From assembly GCA_903819975.1 (NCBI GenBank), contig CAIJFI010000007.1, positions 62,001-126,000 on the forward strand: DNA of 64,000 bases, read 5' to 3'. The notes under the pieces are model-generated. The model made no database searches and was not told where the DNA came from. It saw only the letters and a list, made by a program, of their open reading frames with translations. Shown here piece after piece: positions 55,332 to 64,000 of the stretch. The position numbers were made by a program, and so were the translations under genes. How positions within the stretch are numbered: position 1 is the stretch's first letter; each line of letters begins with the position of its first letter. The DNA comes from an uncultured Bacteroidota bacterium (GTDB lineage: Bacteria; Bacteroidota; Bacteroidia; Chitinophagales; Chitinophagaceae).

Positions 55332-55670
55332 CTAAGCCGCTTCTATCTCTCTTTCAATAGCTTTTTGAACTAGTTGATTTAAACTTATCCCTTTCATAGT
55401 GGCTAAGCGCGCAGCCCTTTGGTGAACATCTGGTTTTACACGTACATTAAACGAACCTTTAAAGCTTTTCAAAAGTGGTTTATCGAAATGCTTACAATCT
55501 TCAATATATTCGTTTACCGCCTCTTTAAACATTTCCTTTATTTCCGTAACTGAAGTTCCCTCATACATAATAGTGTCATAAATGCCTTCAATTTTTCCAA
55601 ATAAAACTTGGTCTTCGTCACAATAACATACTGATCCAAGAAAACCTTTATAGCTAATAGTATTATTCAT
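55332..55670 (-). CDS. HicB-family protein without HicA partner
   Basis: 112 residues: RNase-H-like HicB domain (YKGFLGSVCYCDEDQVLFGK, TIMYEGTSVTEIKEMFKEAV) and a C-terminal ribbon-helix-helix (GSFNVRVKPDVHQRAARLAT, GISLNQLVQKAIE). HicA (about 60 residues with a catalytic His) is expected next to it, but 55671-55765 and the downstream side contain no such frame. Orphan regulator or relic. Confidence 0.85.
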   Translation of the reverse strand: MNNTISYKGFLGSVCYCDEDQVLFGKIEGIYDTIMYEGTSVTEIKEMFKEAVNEYIEDCKHFDKPLLKSFKGSFNVRVKPDVHQRAARLATMKGISLNQLVQKAIEREIEAA

Positions 55671-55765
55671 TGCATTTGCTTTAAGTATTAAATTTAAAGC
55701 ATAATAATATACAACAACAATTTTATTAGTTGTAAATATATGTTTTTCAATATGTTAGATAGAAA

Positions 55766-58567
55766 TTAATCTAAGTACTTCCCAGTTTGAGAAGCCTTGC
55801 ATTTAGATAAACCTTTGGGAACTCCTGCGTAAACGACTGTTCCGCCAGCATCCCCTGCTTCTGGACCCATGTCTATTACCCAGTCAGATGCTTTAATTAC
55901 ATCGGTATTATGTTCCACTACTATTAAGGAATGGCCTTGGTCAATTAAAGCATTAAATGCTTTTAATAATTTATGGATATCATGAAAGTGCAAGCCTGTC
56001 GTTGGCTCATCAAATATGAATAACATTTTTTGATTCGCTTTTCCTTTACCTAAGAAGCTTGCTAGTTTTACTCTTTGTGCTTCCCCACCACTTAAGGTGC
56101 TACTGCTTTGTCCCAATTTTACATAACCCAACCCTACTTCTTGCAATGGACTAATAGCAAGTACTATATTTTTTTCTTCATTAAAAAATTCAATCGCTTC
56201 ATCTACACTCATTTCCAATACATCAAAAATACTCTTGCCTTTATAATGCACTTCTAATACCGATTCCTTAAATCGCTTCCCTCCACAGTCTTCACATGTC
56301 AAATGTACATCCGCTAAAAATTGCATCTCTACTAATTGTTCTCCCTCTCCCTTACAAGTATCACAACGTCCTCCGTCTACATTAAAAGAAAAATGTTTGG
56401 GTAGGAATCCTCTTATTTTTGATAAAGCTTGTTTTGAATATACATCTCTGATTGCATCGTAGGCCTTGATATACGTTACTGGGTTACTTCTTGATGATTT
56501 CCCAATTGGATTTTGATCCACCATTTCAATGGCATCTATTAAGTGCAAGTCCCCTTTTATATCCGCATAACCACCTACCATTTCTGTAGGTTGCTGCTTT
56601 GATTTTAATAGAGCGTTATACAATACCTTTTTTACTAAAGTTGTTTTTCCACTTCCACTCACCCCACTCACTACACATAAACTTTGTAATGGGAAATCAA
56701 CATCTACATTTTGTAAATTATGTAAATGCGCTCCCGTTAATTTTATAAAATGTTTTGCAGGTCTTGTCTTAGCAGGAATAGGGATAAACATTTCCCCCTT
56801 TAAATATTTACCCGTTAAACTTTTCTTGTCCTTCATTAGTTCTGCAGCGTTCCCTACTGCCACTACCTCTCCGCCTAAGTGTGCTGCTAGTGGGCCCATG
56901 TCAATAATGTGGTCGGCTTTGCGCATAATTTGTTCGTCATGCTCTACCACCACCACAGTGTTGCCTAGGTCTCTTAGGTTTTGTAATACTTTTATAAGTC
57001 GCTCTGTGTCTCTTGAATGCAAGCCAATACTTGGCTCGTCTAAAATATATAAGGAGTTGGTTAAATTACTACCCAAACATCTAGTTAATTGTATTCTTTG
57101 ACTCTCGCCTCCACTCAAACTATTGGCCAAACGACTTAATGTTAAATAGCCCAATCCAACATCCATTAAGGTTTGAATGCGTTGTTCTATTTCAATTAAA
57201 ATTCGCTTTGCAATTTCTGCATCATGTGCAGATAATTTTAAGTCTTTAAACCATTGTTGTAATTCTCTCACTGGCATTGCACATAATTCTCCAATATGCA
57301 TGCCTCCAATTTTCACATACATAGCTTCCTTGCGTACACGATATCCATTACAATCTGGGCAATTGGTACGGCCACGGTATCTACTTAATAATACTCTAAA
57401 CTGTACCTTATATAAATGCGCTTCTACGTCTTTGAAAAAATCGTCAATACCCAAGGCTTTCCCTGTTCCTTTCCAAAGTTGCGCATACTGCGCTTTTGTT
57501 AATTTATTAATTGGTTGATGTATTGGAAATCCTGTCTTGCCCGCTTCCTTTACAAACTGATCCTTCCACCAGCTTAACTTCTCTCCCTTCCATGGTGCTA
57601 CACCTCCATCATAGACTGATAAAAATGGATTGGCAATTACTAAGTTCTCATCTATTCCTAAAACCTGACTGTAGCCTTCGCAGGTTGGGCAAGCTCCATA
57701 AGGATTGTTGAAGGAAAATAAATTAGGAGTGGGCTCGTCAAAATCCATTCCATCCAAACTAAACTTATTGTTAAAATCCTGTAAAGTATTGTTGTTCTTT
57801 TCTACCCACAAAACACCTTCACCTTCATAAAATGCGGTGCCAATAGAATCGGTTAGTCTGTGAATGTCATCCTCGTCAAATTCTTTTACAACAATTCTAT
57901 CAATTAAAACATAAACATCGTGCGCCTTTACTTTTTTATTTAATTCGGCTTTTGAGAGTTCCAAAGCATCTTCAATTCTTAAAATCTCTGATTCTTTTTT
58001 ATCTGCCCTTAAATAAATACGTGTAAATCCTTTTTGAACTAGGATATTTAATTCTTCGGCAATATCTCGTTTGGATTGTTGTTTAAAAGGAACCAATATG
58101 ACCATTTTATCTCCTGCCTTCCCTTTTTGGATATATGCAAGCACATCCTGTACGTCATGCTTTTTTACTTCCTCTCCACTAATTGGGGAATAAGTCTTAC
58201 CAATACGTGCAAAAAACACCCTAAAGTAATCATATATCTCGGTCATACTTCCTACAGTACTTCGCGGAGTTCTAGTTGTTACTTTTTGTTCAATCGCAAT
58301 GGCTGGGCATAATCCTTTAATATAATCCACATCTGGCTTGCCCATTCTTGACATAAACTGACGTGCATAGGAAGAAAGGCTTTCAGCATAACGTCTTTGC
58401 CCCTCGGCAAATAAAGTATCTATGGTTAATGAGGACTTACCACTACCCGAAACCCCCGTCACCACTATAAATTGGTCACGCGGAAAGTCAACAGATACAT
58501 TTTTTAAATTATGTACCCTTGCTCCTACTACTTCTATTGAATCCTTTGCTTTTTTACTCGCAGCCAT
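55766..58567 (-). CDS. uvrA: Excinuclease ABC subunit A
   Basis: 933 residues from the ATG at 58565-58567 (MAASKKAKDSIEVVGARVHN). Two ABC modules: Walker A GVSGSGKSSLTIDT and GVSGSGKTTLVKKV; signature LSGGESQRIQLTRCL and LSGGEAQRVKLASFL. Zinc-binding CxxC motifs (CPTCEGY; CPDCNGY; CDTCKGEG; CEDCGGKR) are present. Damage-recognition subunit of nucleotide excision repair. Normal length. Confidence 0.97.
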   Translation of the reverse strand: MAASKKAKDSIEVVGARVHNLKNVSVDFPRDQFIVVTGVSGSGKSSLTIDTLFAEGQRRYAESLSSYARQFMSRMGKPDVDYIKGLCPAIAIEQKVTTRTPRSTVGSMTEIYDYFRVFFARIGKTYSPISGEEVKKHDVQDVLAYIQKGKAGDKMVILVPFKQQSKRDIAEELNILVQKGFTRIYLRADKKESEILRIEDALELSKAELNKKVKAHDVYVLIDRIVVKEFDEDDIHRLTDSIGTAFYEGEGVLWVEKNNNTLQDFNNKFSLDGMDFDEPTPNLFSFNNPYGACPTCEGYSQVLGIDENLVIANPFLSVYDGGVAPWKGEKLSWWKDQFVKEAGKTGFPIHQPINKLTKAQYAQLWKGTGKALGIDDFFKDVEAHLYKVQFRVLLSRYRGRTNCPDCNGYRVRKEAMYVKIGGMHIGELCAMPVRELQQWFKDLKLSAHDAEIAKRILIEIEQRIQTLMDVGLGYLTLSRLANSLSGGESQRIQLTRCLGSNLTNSLYILDEPSIGLHSRDTERLIKVLQNLRDLGNTVVVVEHDEQIMRKADHIIDMGPLAAHLGGEVVAVGNAAELMKDKKSLTGKYLKGEMFIPIPAKTRPAKHFIKLTGAHLHNLQNVDVDFPLQSLCVVSGVSGSGKTTLVKKVLYNALLKSKQQPTEMVGGYADIKGDLHLIDAIEMVDQNPIGKSSRSNPVTYIKAYDAIRDVYSKQALSKIRGFLPKHFSFNVDGGRCDTCKGEGEQLVEMQFLADVHLTCEDCGGKRFKESVLEVHYKGKSIFDVLEMSVDEAIEFFNEEKNIVLAISPLQEVGLGYVKLGQSSSTLSGGEAQRVKLASFLGKGKANQKMLFIFDEPTTGLHFHDIHKLLKAFNALIDQGHSLIVVEHNTDVIKASDWVIDMGPEAGDAGGTVVYAGVPKGLSKCKASQTGKYLD

Positions 58568-58775
58568 ATAGCAAAATAACAGATTACTTGTCAATTGGTT
58601 GTACCAAATCCGATATTCTTTTCCTATTAGTGGTTAAAATTTAATGTGGATATCCTTGAGCCTCATTTTTCGTTTTCAACAAATGAAAAATGGATTGCAT
58701 TAGGGGGTAATTTTCCATTACTAACCCAACTAAGTACACCCTTACTTAGCCTTCGAAGACCTATAAAAAACAAAA

Positions 58776-59357
58776 ATGAACAAAACCGTACAACTAACAG
58801 ACAACGAATTAATCCAATTATTTCAGCAAGGAAACACACGCGCTTTTGACGCTTTAATTGACCGTCACCAAGAAAGAATTTACAACGCTATTTTATTTAT
58901 GGTTAAGGATAGTTACTTAGCCGAAGATTTAATTCAAGATATTTTTATTAAAATCATCAATAACTTAAAGCAAAACAAATACAACGACGAGGGAAAATTT
59001 TTGCCTTGGGCTTTACGTATTGCACATAATTTTTGTGTGGACCATTTTAGAAAAGTAAAAAGAACCCCAACTATTAAAACAAGCGACGATCAGGATTTAT
59101 TTGAAATTATTAAACACTCTGACCATCCTGCTGATTATAAAATGACGCGTACACAAACGCATAAGAATATTCAAGAGCTAGTAGACTTATTACCAGAAGA
59201 ACAAAGAGAGATTATTGTTTTAAGACACTACGCAAATTTAAGCTTCAAAGAAATTGCGCAAATGACCAACTGTAGCATTAATACCGCTTTGGGAAGAATG
59301 CGTTATGGCTTAATTAACTTAAGAAAGATGATGAACGAAAGAGGTATGAGTTTATAA
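58776..59357 (+). CDS. RNA polymerase ECF-type sigma factor
   Basis: 193 residues. Region 2 (AFDALIDRHQERIYNAILFM, DSYLAEDLIQDIFIKI, LPWALRIAHNFCVDHFRK) and region 4 (ELVDLLPEEQREIIVLRHYA, NLSFKEIAQMTNCSINTALG). No anti-sigma gene (FecR or zinc-binding) lies next to it, and it resembles the stand-alone group that controls general growth or stress genes. Divergent from uvrA. Confidence 0.9.
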   Translation: MNKTVQLTDNELIQLFQQGNTRAFDALIDRHQERIYNAILFMVKDSYLAEDLIQDIFIKIINNLKQNKYNDEGKFLPWALRIAHNFCVDHFRKVKRTPTIKTSDDQDLFEIIKHSDHPADYKMTRTQTHKNIQELVDLLPEEQREIIVLRHYANLSFKEIAQMTNCSINTALGRMRYGLINLRKMMNERGMSL

Positions 59358-59376
59358 TTTTATTAGCACTATTAAA

Positions 59377-61347
59377 TTATTTATTTTTTCCTTTAGCAAC
59401 ACCACACTGTAACCATTGCAAATAAGTTGTTACGTCTGGCGTATACCCAACTGGATTTGATAATAAATTTTGATCAGGACTCATAACTACATACAATGGT
59501 TGCGTTACTTGATTAAAATTTTCTGCCTGGAAGGTTGCCCATAAATCGCCTACACTATTAATTTCTTTTTCAGTGCCTGCTTTGCTAACATATTTAAAGC
59601 GTTTGTCCACTGGCAACATTTCTTTATCATCTACATATAAAGAAACTAAAATAAAGTTGTCTTTAATATAACTACTCACTGCCGGGTCGGTCCAAACATT
59701 CTCTTCCATTTTACGACAGTTCACACATGCCCATCCTGTAAAGTCTATTAATATTGGCTTGTTTTGTTCCTTTGCCATTGCCAATGCTTTTTGATAATCG
59801 TTCACCACATTGGCATGTACACCTCTATTGTCGTCTGTTGGTTTTGCTAATAAGCTATAATGACTTGGAGGAGGAAATCCGCTTAAGAATTGAATGTAGT
59901 TTGCGTTTTTAGGGAAGATGCCCATAATTAATACCACCGAAAAAGCGATTGCTACTATACCACCTAGCTTACGCCCTAAGGAAATTTTAGCCCCTTTGTT
60001 GTCATGTGGCAAATGTATTTTACCCCATAAGTACAATGCTAATCCTACACTTATCAAAGCCCATAAGCCTAAGAACACTTCACGCTTTAACAATCCCCAA
60101 TGTTGCACTAAGTCCGCATTGGATAAAAATTTAAAGGCTAATGCTAATTCTAAAAAAGCTAATATTTTTTTAACCGTATCCAACCATCCACCCGATTTTG
60201 GCAAACTATGTAACCATTGCGGGAAGATTGCAAACAAAGTAAACGGCAATGCTAATGCTACACCAAAGCCTGCCATACCCATTGTTAAAGCCCATGCTCC
60301 TCCTTGTAAAGAACCAACTAGTAAGGTTCCTAAAATAGGGCCTGTACATGAAAAAGAAACAATTGCCAATGTAATGGCCATGAAAAAGATACCACCTAAA
60401 CTTCCCAATCCACTTTTTGAATCAGCCTTATTTGCAATGCCACTTGGCAATGTAATTTCAAAATATCCAAAGAAGGAAATGGAGAAGAATATAAAAATTA
60501 CAAAGAAGATTAAATTTAAAACTGGACTAGTTGAAATACTATTAAAAATTTCTGGTTGCACATTTCCCAATAAATGGAAAGGTACACTTGCTAAAACATA
60601 AATTAGAAAAATGCTTAAGCCATATAATAAGCCGTTCTTAATTCCTTGCTTTCTTGTTTTAGATCGCTTGGTAAAGAATGATACCGTTACTGGAATCATT
60701 GGAAACACACAAGGAGTAATTAAAGCAATTAACCCTCCTAAAAATCCTAAAACAAACACGGTCCAAAAGCTAGATTTCTTACTATCATGTGCTGCTTCTC
60801 CGCAAGCATTTGCTGGCGGGGTTGTTGCTGTTGATGGCAATAATATTTGAACACCAGAAGATTTTTTACCGTTTACTAAGAATATAGCTACAGGGATTTC
60901 TTTTTCATAAAACTCATCACCTTTTGAAACCTGAACATCCATTATTGTTTTTAAAGTATCAGGTTGGAAGCCAGCTATTTTAATACCTATACTTGCATCC
61001 ACCATATTAGGTAAAACAATAGCCGATTGAAATATAGCATCCTTTAGTTTCTTGCCTGTTGAGGAATATTGCATTCCAGTATTTCCAATAAATTTTACAG
61101 ACTCTAACTTTATACCAGCGCTAGGGCCCGTTGTAATAGGATCTCCTAAAGGTTCCACTGGTGGCGTATTTCCATAAACCCTCCATCCTTCTTTTACTTG
61201 CAAATGATAATGCAAAGTATACATAGTATCATTAATGGGCGTTGCAGTTCCCGTTACTTGGACCAAACTATCCGTTTGTGCCATAGCAGTATTGTGCACA
61301 GTGAATATTAAAACAACTGTAGCAATAAAAGAGAGAATCTTATTCAA
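59377..61347 (-). CDS. dsbD: Thiol:disulfide interchange protein DsbD-like, transmembrane plus thioredoxin domain
   Basis: 656 residues. Signal peptide; N-terminal DsbD-alpha-like domain (about 25-165) without any Cys; eight transmembrane helices (about 195-485) with membrane Cys in LITPCVFPMIP and FSCTGPILG; C-terminal thioredoxin-like domain with WACVNCRKMEENVW. Carries electrons from cytoplasmic thioredoxin to the periplasm. The missing alpha-domain cysteines are present in the separate protein encoded 51 bp upstream. Confidence 0.9.
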   Translation of the reverse strand: MNKILSFIATVVLIFTVHNTAMAQTDSLVQVTGTATPINDTMYTLHYHLQVKEGWRVYGNTPPVEPLGDPITTGPSAGIKLESVKFIGNTGMQYSSTGKKLKDAIFQSAIVLPNMVDASIGIKIAGFQPDTLKTIMDVQVSKGDEFYEKEIPVAIFLVNGKKSSGVQILLPSTATTPPANACGEAAHDSKKSSFWTVFVLGFLGGLIALITPCVFPMIPVTVSFFTKRSKTRKQGIKNGLLYGLSIFLIYVLASVPFHLLGNVQPEIFNSISTSPVLNLIFFVIFIFFSISFFGYFEITLPSGIANKADSKSGLGSLGGIFFMAITLAIVSFSCTGPILGTLLVGSLQGGAWALTMGMAGFGVALALPFTLFAIFPQWLHSLPKSGGWLDTVKKILAFLELALAFKFLSNADLVQHWGLLKREVFLGLWALISVGLALYLWGKIHLPHDNKGAKISLGRKLGGIVAIAFSVVLIMGIFPKNANYIQFLSGFPPPSHYSLLAKPTDDNRGVHANVVNDYQKALAMAKEQNKPILIDFTGWACVNCRKMEENVWTDPAVSSYIKDNFILVSLYVDDKEMLPVDKRFKYVSKAGTEKEINSVGDLWATFQAENFNQVTQPLYVVMSPDQNLLSNPVGYTPDVTTYLQWLQCGVAKGKNK

Positions 61348-61398
61348 AATAAAATGATTTTATAAATCGTATTAAAAACAATCTAGTCTAAGACTGAA

Positions 61399-61848
61399 TT
61401 ATTGAATTGCAACTTCAAAAGGAATCTTTGTTGGAGGTAAACATCTTTCGTCGTTACAAACCATATATTCAATTTCACCCGAAACACTTGTTTTACTCGC
61501 GGCTCTTAAAGTGATGGTTTGAACAAATTGTACTTTGTTGCTAAAATAAGCAATGTCTGCACCAAAGTTTTTATCGTAATGTTTTTCTAGTTTACCAATT
61601 TCCTTTGCAGCACCTTTAACAATAACCAATGCATTCTTTTTAAATACAATACTAGTTGGAACTGGACCTTTTTTCACAAACTGAGAATAAATGTGCCAAG
61701 GGGCTTCTACATTAGCTGTAAATATCACATCATATTGCTTGTCCGACTTTTTCACTGCTTCAAAAGTCCACTTCACAGGATTTAATCTTTGTGCATTTGC
61801 ATTTAGTGCAATTGCAATAGTCAAACAGAATACAAATATTTTTTTCAT
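61399..61848 (-). CDS. Stand-alone DsbD-alpha-like periplasmic protein
   Basis: 149 residues from the ATG at 61846-61848, which begins a good signal peptide (MKKIFVFCLTIAIALNANAQ). An ATG at 61869 would add seven residues. The domain has WHIYSQFVKKGPVPTSIVF and the redox pair VCNDERCLPPTKIPFEV, the C-x5-C-xPP pattern of DsbD-alpha. Co-directional with the DsbD-like gene, so it probably acts as its terminal electron acceptor. Confidence 0.85.
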   Translation of the reverse strand: MKKIFVFCLTIAIALNANAQRLNPVKWTFEAVKKSDKQYDVIFTANVEAPWHIYSQFVKKGPVPTSIVFKKNALVIVKGAAKEIGKLEKHYDKNFGADIAYFSNKVQFVQTITLRAASKTSVSGEIEYMVCNDERCLPPTKIPFEVAIQ

Positions 61849-61874
61849 AGCCAAGTTGTTATAATTCAAACCAA

Positions 61875-62537
61875 TTATTTAGATAACCCTAGTAATTCAA
61901 AAACTTTCTTACCGTCAATATTACTTAAAGCACTATTTGTAGCACGCTCAGGATGCGGCATCATGCCAAACACATTGCGTTTGTCGTTACAAATACCTGC
62001 AATATTATTAGTTGAACCATTTGGATTTGCAGCACCACCAATATTACCTTCCGCATCGCAATAACGGAACAACACTTGATTGTTATTTTCTAAATGTTCT
62101 AATGTTGCTGCGTCCGCATAATACCTTCCTTCACCATGCGCAATTGGAATTTGTAATGCATTGGTGCTTTCAGATTTAATAAATACGTTCTTACATATAA
62201 ATTGTTGATTCTCGTTTTGTAATAAAGCGCCTGGCAATAAACCACTCTCGCATAAAATTTGAAATCCATTACAAACACCTAATACCTTGCCTCCTTTGTT
62301 TGCGAATTCAATTACCGATTGCATCATTGGACTAAATTTTGCAATGGCGCCACAACGTAAATAATCGCCGTAAGAAAAGCCTCCAGGAAGTACCACACAG
62401 TCTTCGGTTGTGAAATGCGACAAGTCGCTATCCTTATGCCAAAGCATTTCCACTGGCGCTCCTAAATCCTGAGCTAAAGCGTCTTGCATGTCTCTATCGC
62501 AATTTGATCCTGGGAATACAACTACACCAAATTTCAT
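61875..62537 (-). CDS. purQ: Phosphoribosylformylglycinamidine synthase, glutaminase subunit
   Basis: 220 residues, class-I glutamine amidotransferase: [33 protein letters not shown], nucleophile Cys in [20 protein letters not shown] and the His/Glu pair in [11 protein letters not shown]. Supplies ammonia for purine step 4; the separate synthetase (purL) and purS are not in the window. Confidence 0.95.
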   Translation of the reverse strand: MKFGVVVFPGSNCDRDMQDALAQDLGAPVEMLWHKDSDLSHFTTEDCVVLPGGFSYGDYLRCGAIAKFSPMMQSVIEFANKGGKVLGVCNGFQILCESGLLPGALLQNENQQFICKNVFIKSESTNALQIPIAHGEGRYYADAATLEHLENNNQVLFRYCDAEGNIGGAANPNGSTNNIAGICNDKRNVFGMMPHPERATNSALSNIDGKKVFELLGLSK

Positions 62538-62622
62538 CTGATTTTATTTTACGTATTAGGGTATAAATATTGAAGGCCAAAGTTACCAAAAACCCATAAA
62601 AGGAAACTGTTAAATTCTTCAC

Positions 62623-63594
62623 TTAACCAAGGTGGTTATACACAATAACTGCTACTGCAGACCAAAACAATAAGTTGGGAATAAACAGCCTTTTGGGCAC
62701 TGAATAAGCAAAACTTATAAAACATGCCAACGGCGTCAATACAATAGCAGAGGCATAAAGGGCCTGTGCTGAGAATATAATTGGCTGAAATAAGGTTAGA
62801 ATTAATACTAATAACAATACACCCCAGTATTTTCTAACCTGAATAATGAAACGGGACTGCTGTTCCTGCCAAAAATACAAGCCTACGAACAACTGTACGC
62901 TTATAACTACCAAAGATAATACCACATTAGCATCGGGTCGCACTAATGGATTTTTCCAATCTAGTCTTGGTAAAAAATGCCTAAAGTCTCCTGCTCCACT
63001 AGTTAAAAAAACATAAGTGAAAATAAAATAAAAAGGAAGCATAACACCCATTAACAATACCAGCCATTCCGCTAATTTAAATGGTCTTATGATGGTTAAG
63101 GCAAACAATACCACAGGAATTAATATGGCTATTGGCTCATATAATAAAATTGAGCCCCCTAATATTAAACCAATGTTAAACTCCAAGGACTTTGGTTGGT
63201 TTTGATCGTAAAGCCTTAATAGCTTTACCATGATCCAAATAACCAATGAATTTGCAACTAAACCCGAGCTAATTACATCCCAATATGGAAACAATGCTGT
63301 TAAAATAATATAAGTGAAGCCTGGCAAATAACTAACCTGTTGAAACATTTTTAGCTTGCTCATTAATACATTCAAGCGTATGGCTTGACTCAAAATAATA
63401 ACCTGAAAAAGAATCATTAAAGCCAATGGCGACAAGGGTTTAATGTAATGGACTAAAACATAGGCCAATAATCCATCGGTTTCATTTGCAATGACAAGTG
63501 GCGGGTGCATCCAAATATGAAAGTGTAGTGCAACACTAAGTAGCACTAAAAACAGCAAGTTAATATCGGACCTATCTCTGAATAAAAAAACCAC
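62623..63594 (-). CDS. DUF6427 polytopic membrane protein
   Basis: 323 residues with about ten transmembrane helices, beginning MVFLFRDRSDINLLFLVLLS. The sequence matches the DUF6427 family of Bacteroidota; no catalytic residues are evident. Six bp after the preceding partial gene on the same strand. Function unknown. Confidence 0.75.
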   Translation of the reverse strand: MVFLFRDRSDINLLFLVLLSVALHFHIWMHPPLVIANETDGLLAYVLVHYIKPLSPLALMILFQVIILSQAIRLNVLMSKLKMFQQVSYLPGFTYIILTALFPYWDVISSGLVANSLVIWIMVKLLRLYDQNQPKSLEFNIGLILGGSILLYEPIAILIPVVLFALTIIRPFKLAEWLVLLMGVMLPFYFIFTYVFLTSGAGDFRHFLPRLDWKNPLVRPDANVVLSLVVISVQLFVGLYFWQEQQSRFIIQVRKYWGVLLLVLILTLFQPIIFSAQALYASAIVLTPLACFISFAYSVPKRLFIPNLLFWSAVAVIVYNHLG

Positions 63595-63600
63595 GCTTAA

Positions 63601-64000
63601 TTATTTAATTTGGATTTTAGCAAACCCAATTCTGTTTTTATATTGATACGGAACAATAGCTTCATCGTCTCCAACTTGTTTTAACGAACGTGGCATCCAT
63701 TCATTCTTTTTCTCTGCTAAAATTACGGTTGCCCCTTTTGCTAATTGACCATTAGTTAGTAAAGTATTTATTACAAATTGACTAACACCTTTTTCTTTCT
63801 TTTGATAAACAAAAGTGGTTCCTGTATTATTTTGAATAGTACCATAGCCAATAAACTGATCAACATTAACATCTGATTGTCTTTTGTCAATAGTTTTAAC
63901 CCACTGAATATTCCCTTTTGTATCTAAGGATATAAGCGCCACTTTATCTGCATTATAAGTGACAGAATTATATCCAAAACCTGCATATGGATTCATCCAT
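63601..64000 (-). CDS. Unknown protein, N-terminus beyond window
   Basis: The last 133 codons of a longer frame that is open at the right edge. The ATG at 63994-63996 is preceded by an in-frame TGG, so it need not be the start. Beta-rich: VALISLDTKGNIQWVKTIDK, TGTTFVYQKKEKGVSQFVIN, YKNRIGFAKIQIK. The repeated strand-turn pattern suggests a propeller-like C-terminal part. Family not recognised. Confidence 0.55.
   Translation of the reverse strand, partial: WMNPYAGFGYNSVTYNADKVALISLDTKGNIQWVKTIDKRQSDVNVDQFIGYGTIQNNTGTTFVYQKKEKGVSQFVINTLLTNGQLAKGATVILAEKKNEWMPRSLKQVGDDEAIVPYQYKNRIGFAKIQIK

Overview
The window looks like a Bacteroidota chromosome, most likely Chitinophagaceae or a close relative. 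It is AT-rich and carries four intact TonB-dependent receptors with N-terminal carboxypeptidase-D-like domains, two DUF4249 lipoproteins, a T9SS C-terminal sorting domain, a PorE-like OmpA protein, DUF4293, DUF3467 and DUF6427 proteins, and promoters of the Bacteroidota TTTG-N19/20-TAnnTTTG type. The family placement is inferred from protein families; no 16S gene is present.

Left and middle (1 to about 36,000) is accessory DNA arranged as a tandem array. A complete elongator tRNA-Met(CAU) gene lies at 36074-36147 (minus strand). Its 3' half plus its terminator hairpin, an 80-bp unit, recurs in the same orientation at about 20259, 27119, 28147 and 29071. Older, altered versions sit at about 8061 and 10850, and a hairpin-only remnant at 7163. 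Most copies continue from the anticodon-loop boundary into a conserved arm of about 104 bp ending in a CCTCACGCA motif. Several are preceded by two or three further copies of that motif. Read as tyrosine-recombinase attachment sites, these copies divide the region into cassettes of 0.9-9.4 kb: a polyvalent-protein-type kinase; a related truncated copy plus a broken FG-GAP/T9SS protein; a heavy-metal CzcCBA efflux operon with debris (outer-membrane barrel fragment, integrase fragment, FRG protein, broken GyrI-like gene, XRE-DUF2975 pair); a TonB/DUF4249 pair with GT2, MgtC, ParB-like and DUF4337 genes; one NTF2-like gene; one DinB-like gene; and a TonB-PepSY-TonB operon with a Cys-rich secreted protein. 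No intact integrase is present, so any movement would need one supplied from elsewhere. Further left (1-7116) lies a TonB receptor, DUF4249, MG2-type cluster with an M23 peptidase.

Right (36,205-64,000) is core genome: a FAH-family hydrolase, pth, rplY, prs, radC, folD, queE, a PorE-like protein, dprA, guaB, a DUF4105 membrane protein, an alpha/beta hydrolase, an SDR, a nitronate monooxygenase-like enzyme, a sugar nucleotidyltransferase, glyA, DUF4293, an SPFH C-terminal remnant with an Arc-type protein, a MORN protein, an orphan HicB, uvrA, an ECF sigma factor, a two-gene DsbD system, purQ and DUF6427. This half is densely packed and its genes are intact apart from the SPFH reduction.

The most unusual content is the cassette array: several units hold just one gene, end within a few bases of a stop codon or terminator, and share the same attachment architecture, giving an integron-like layout built on a tRNA gene.
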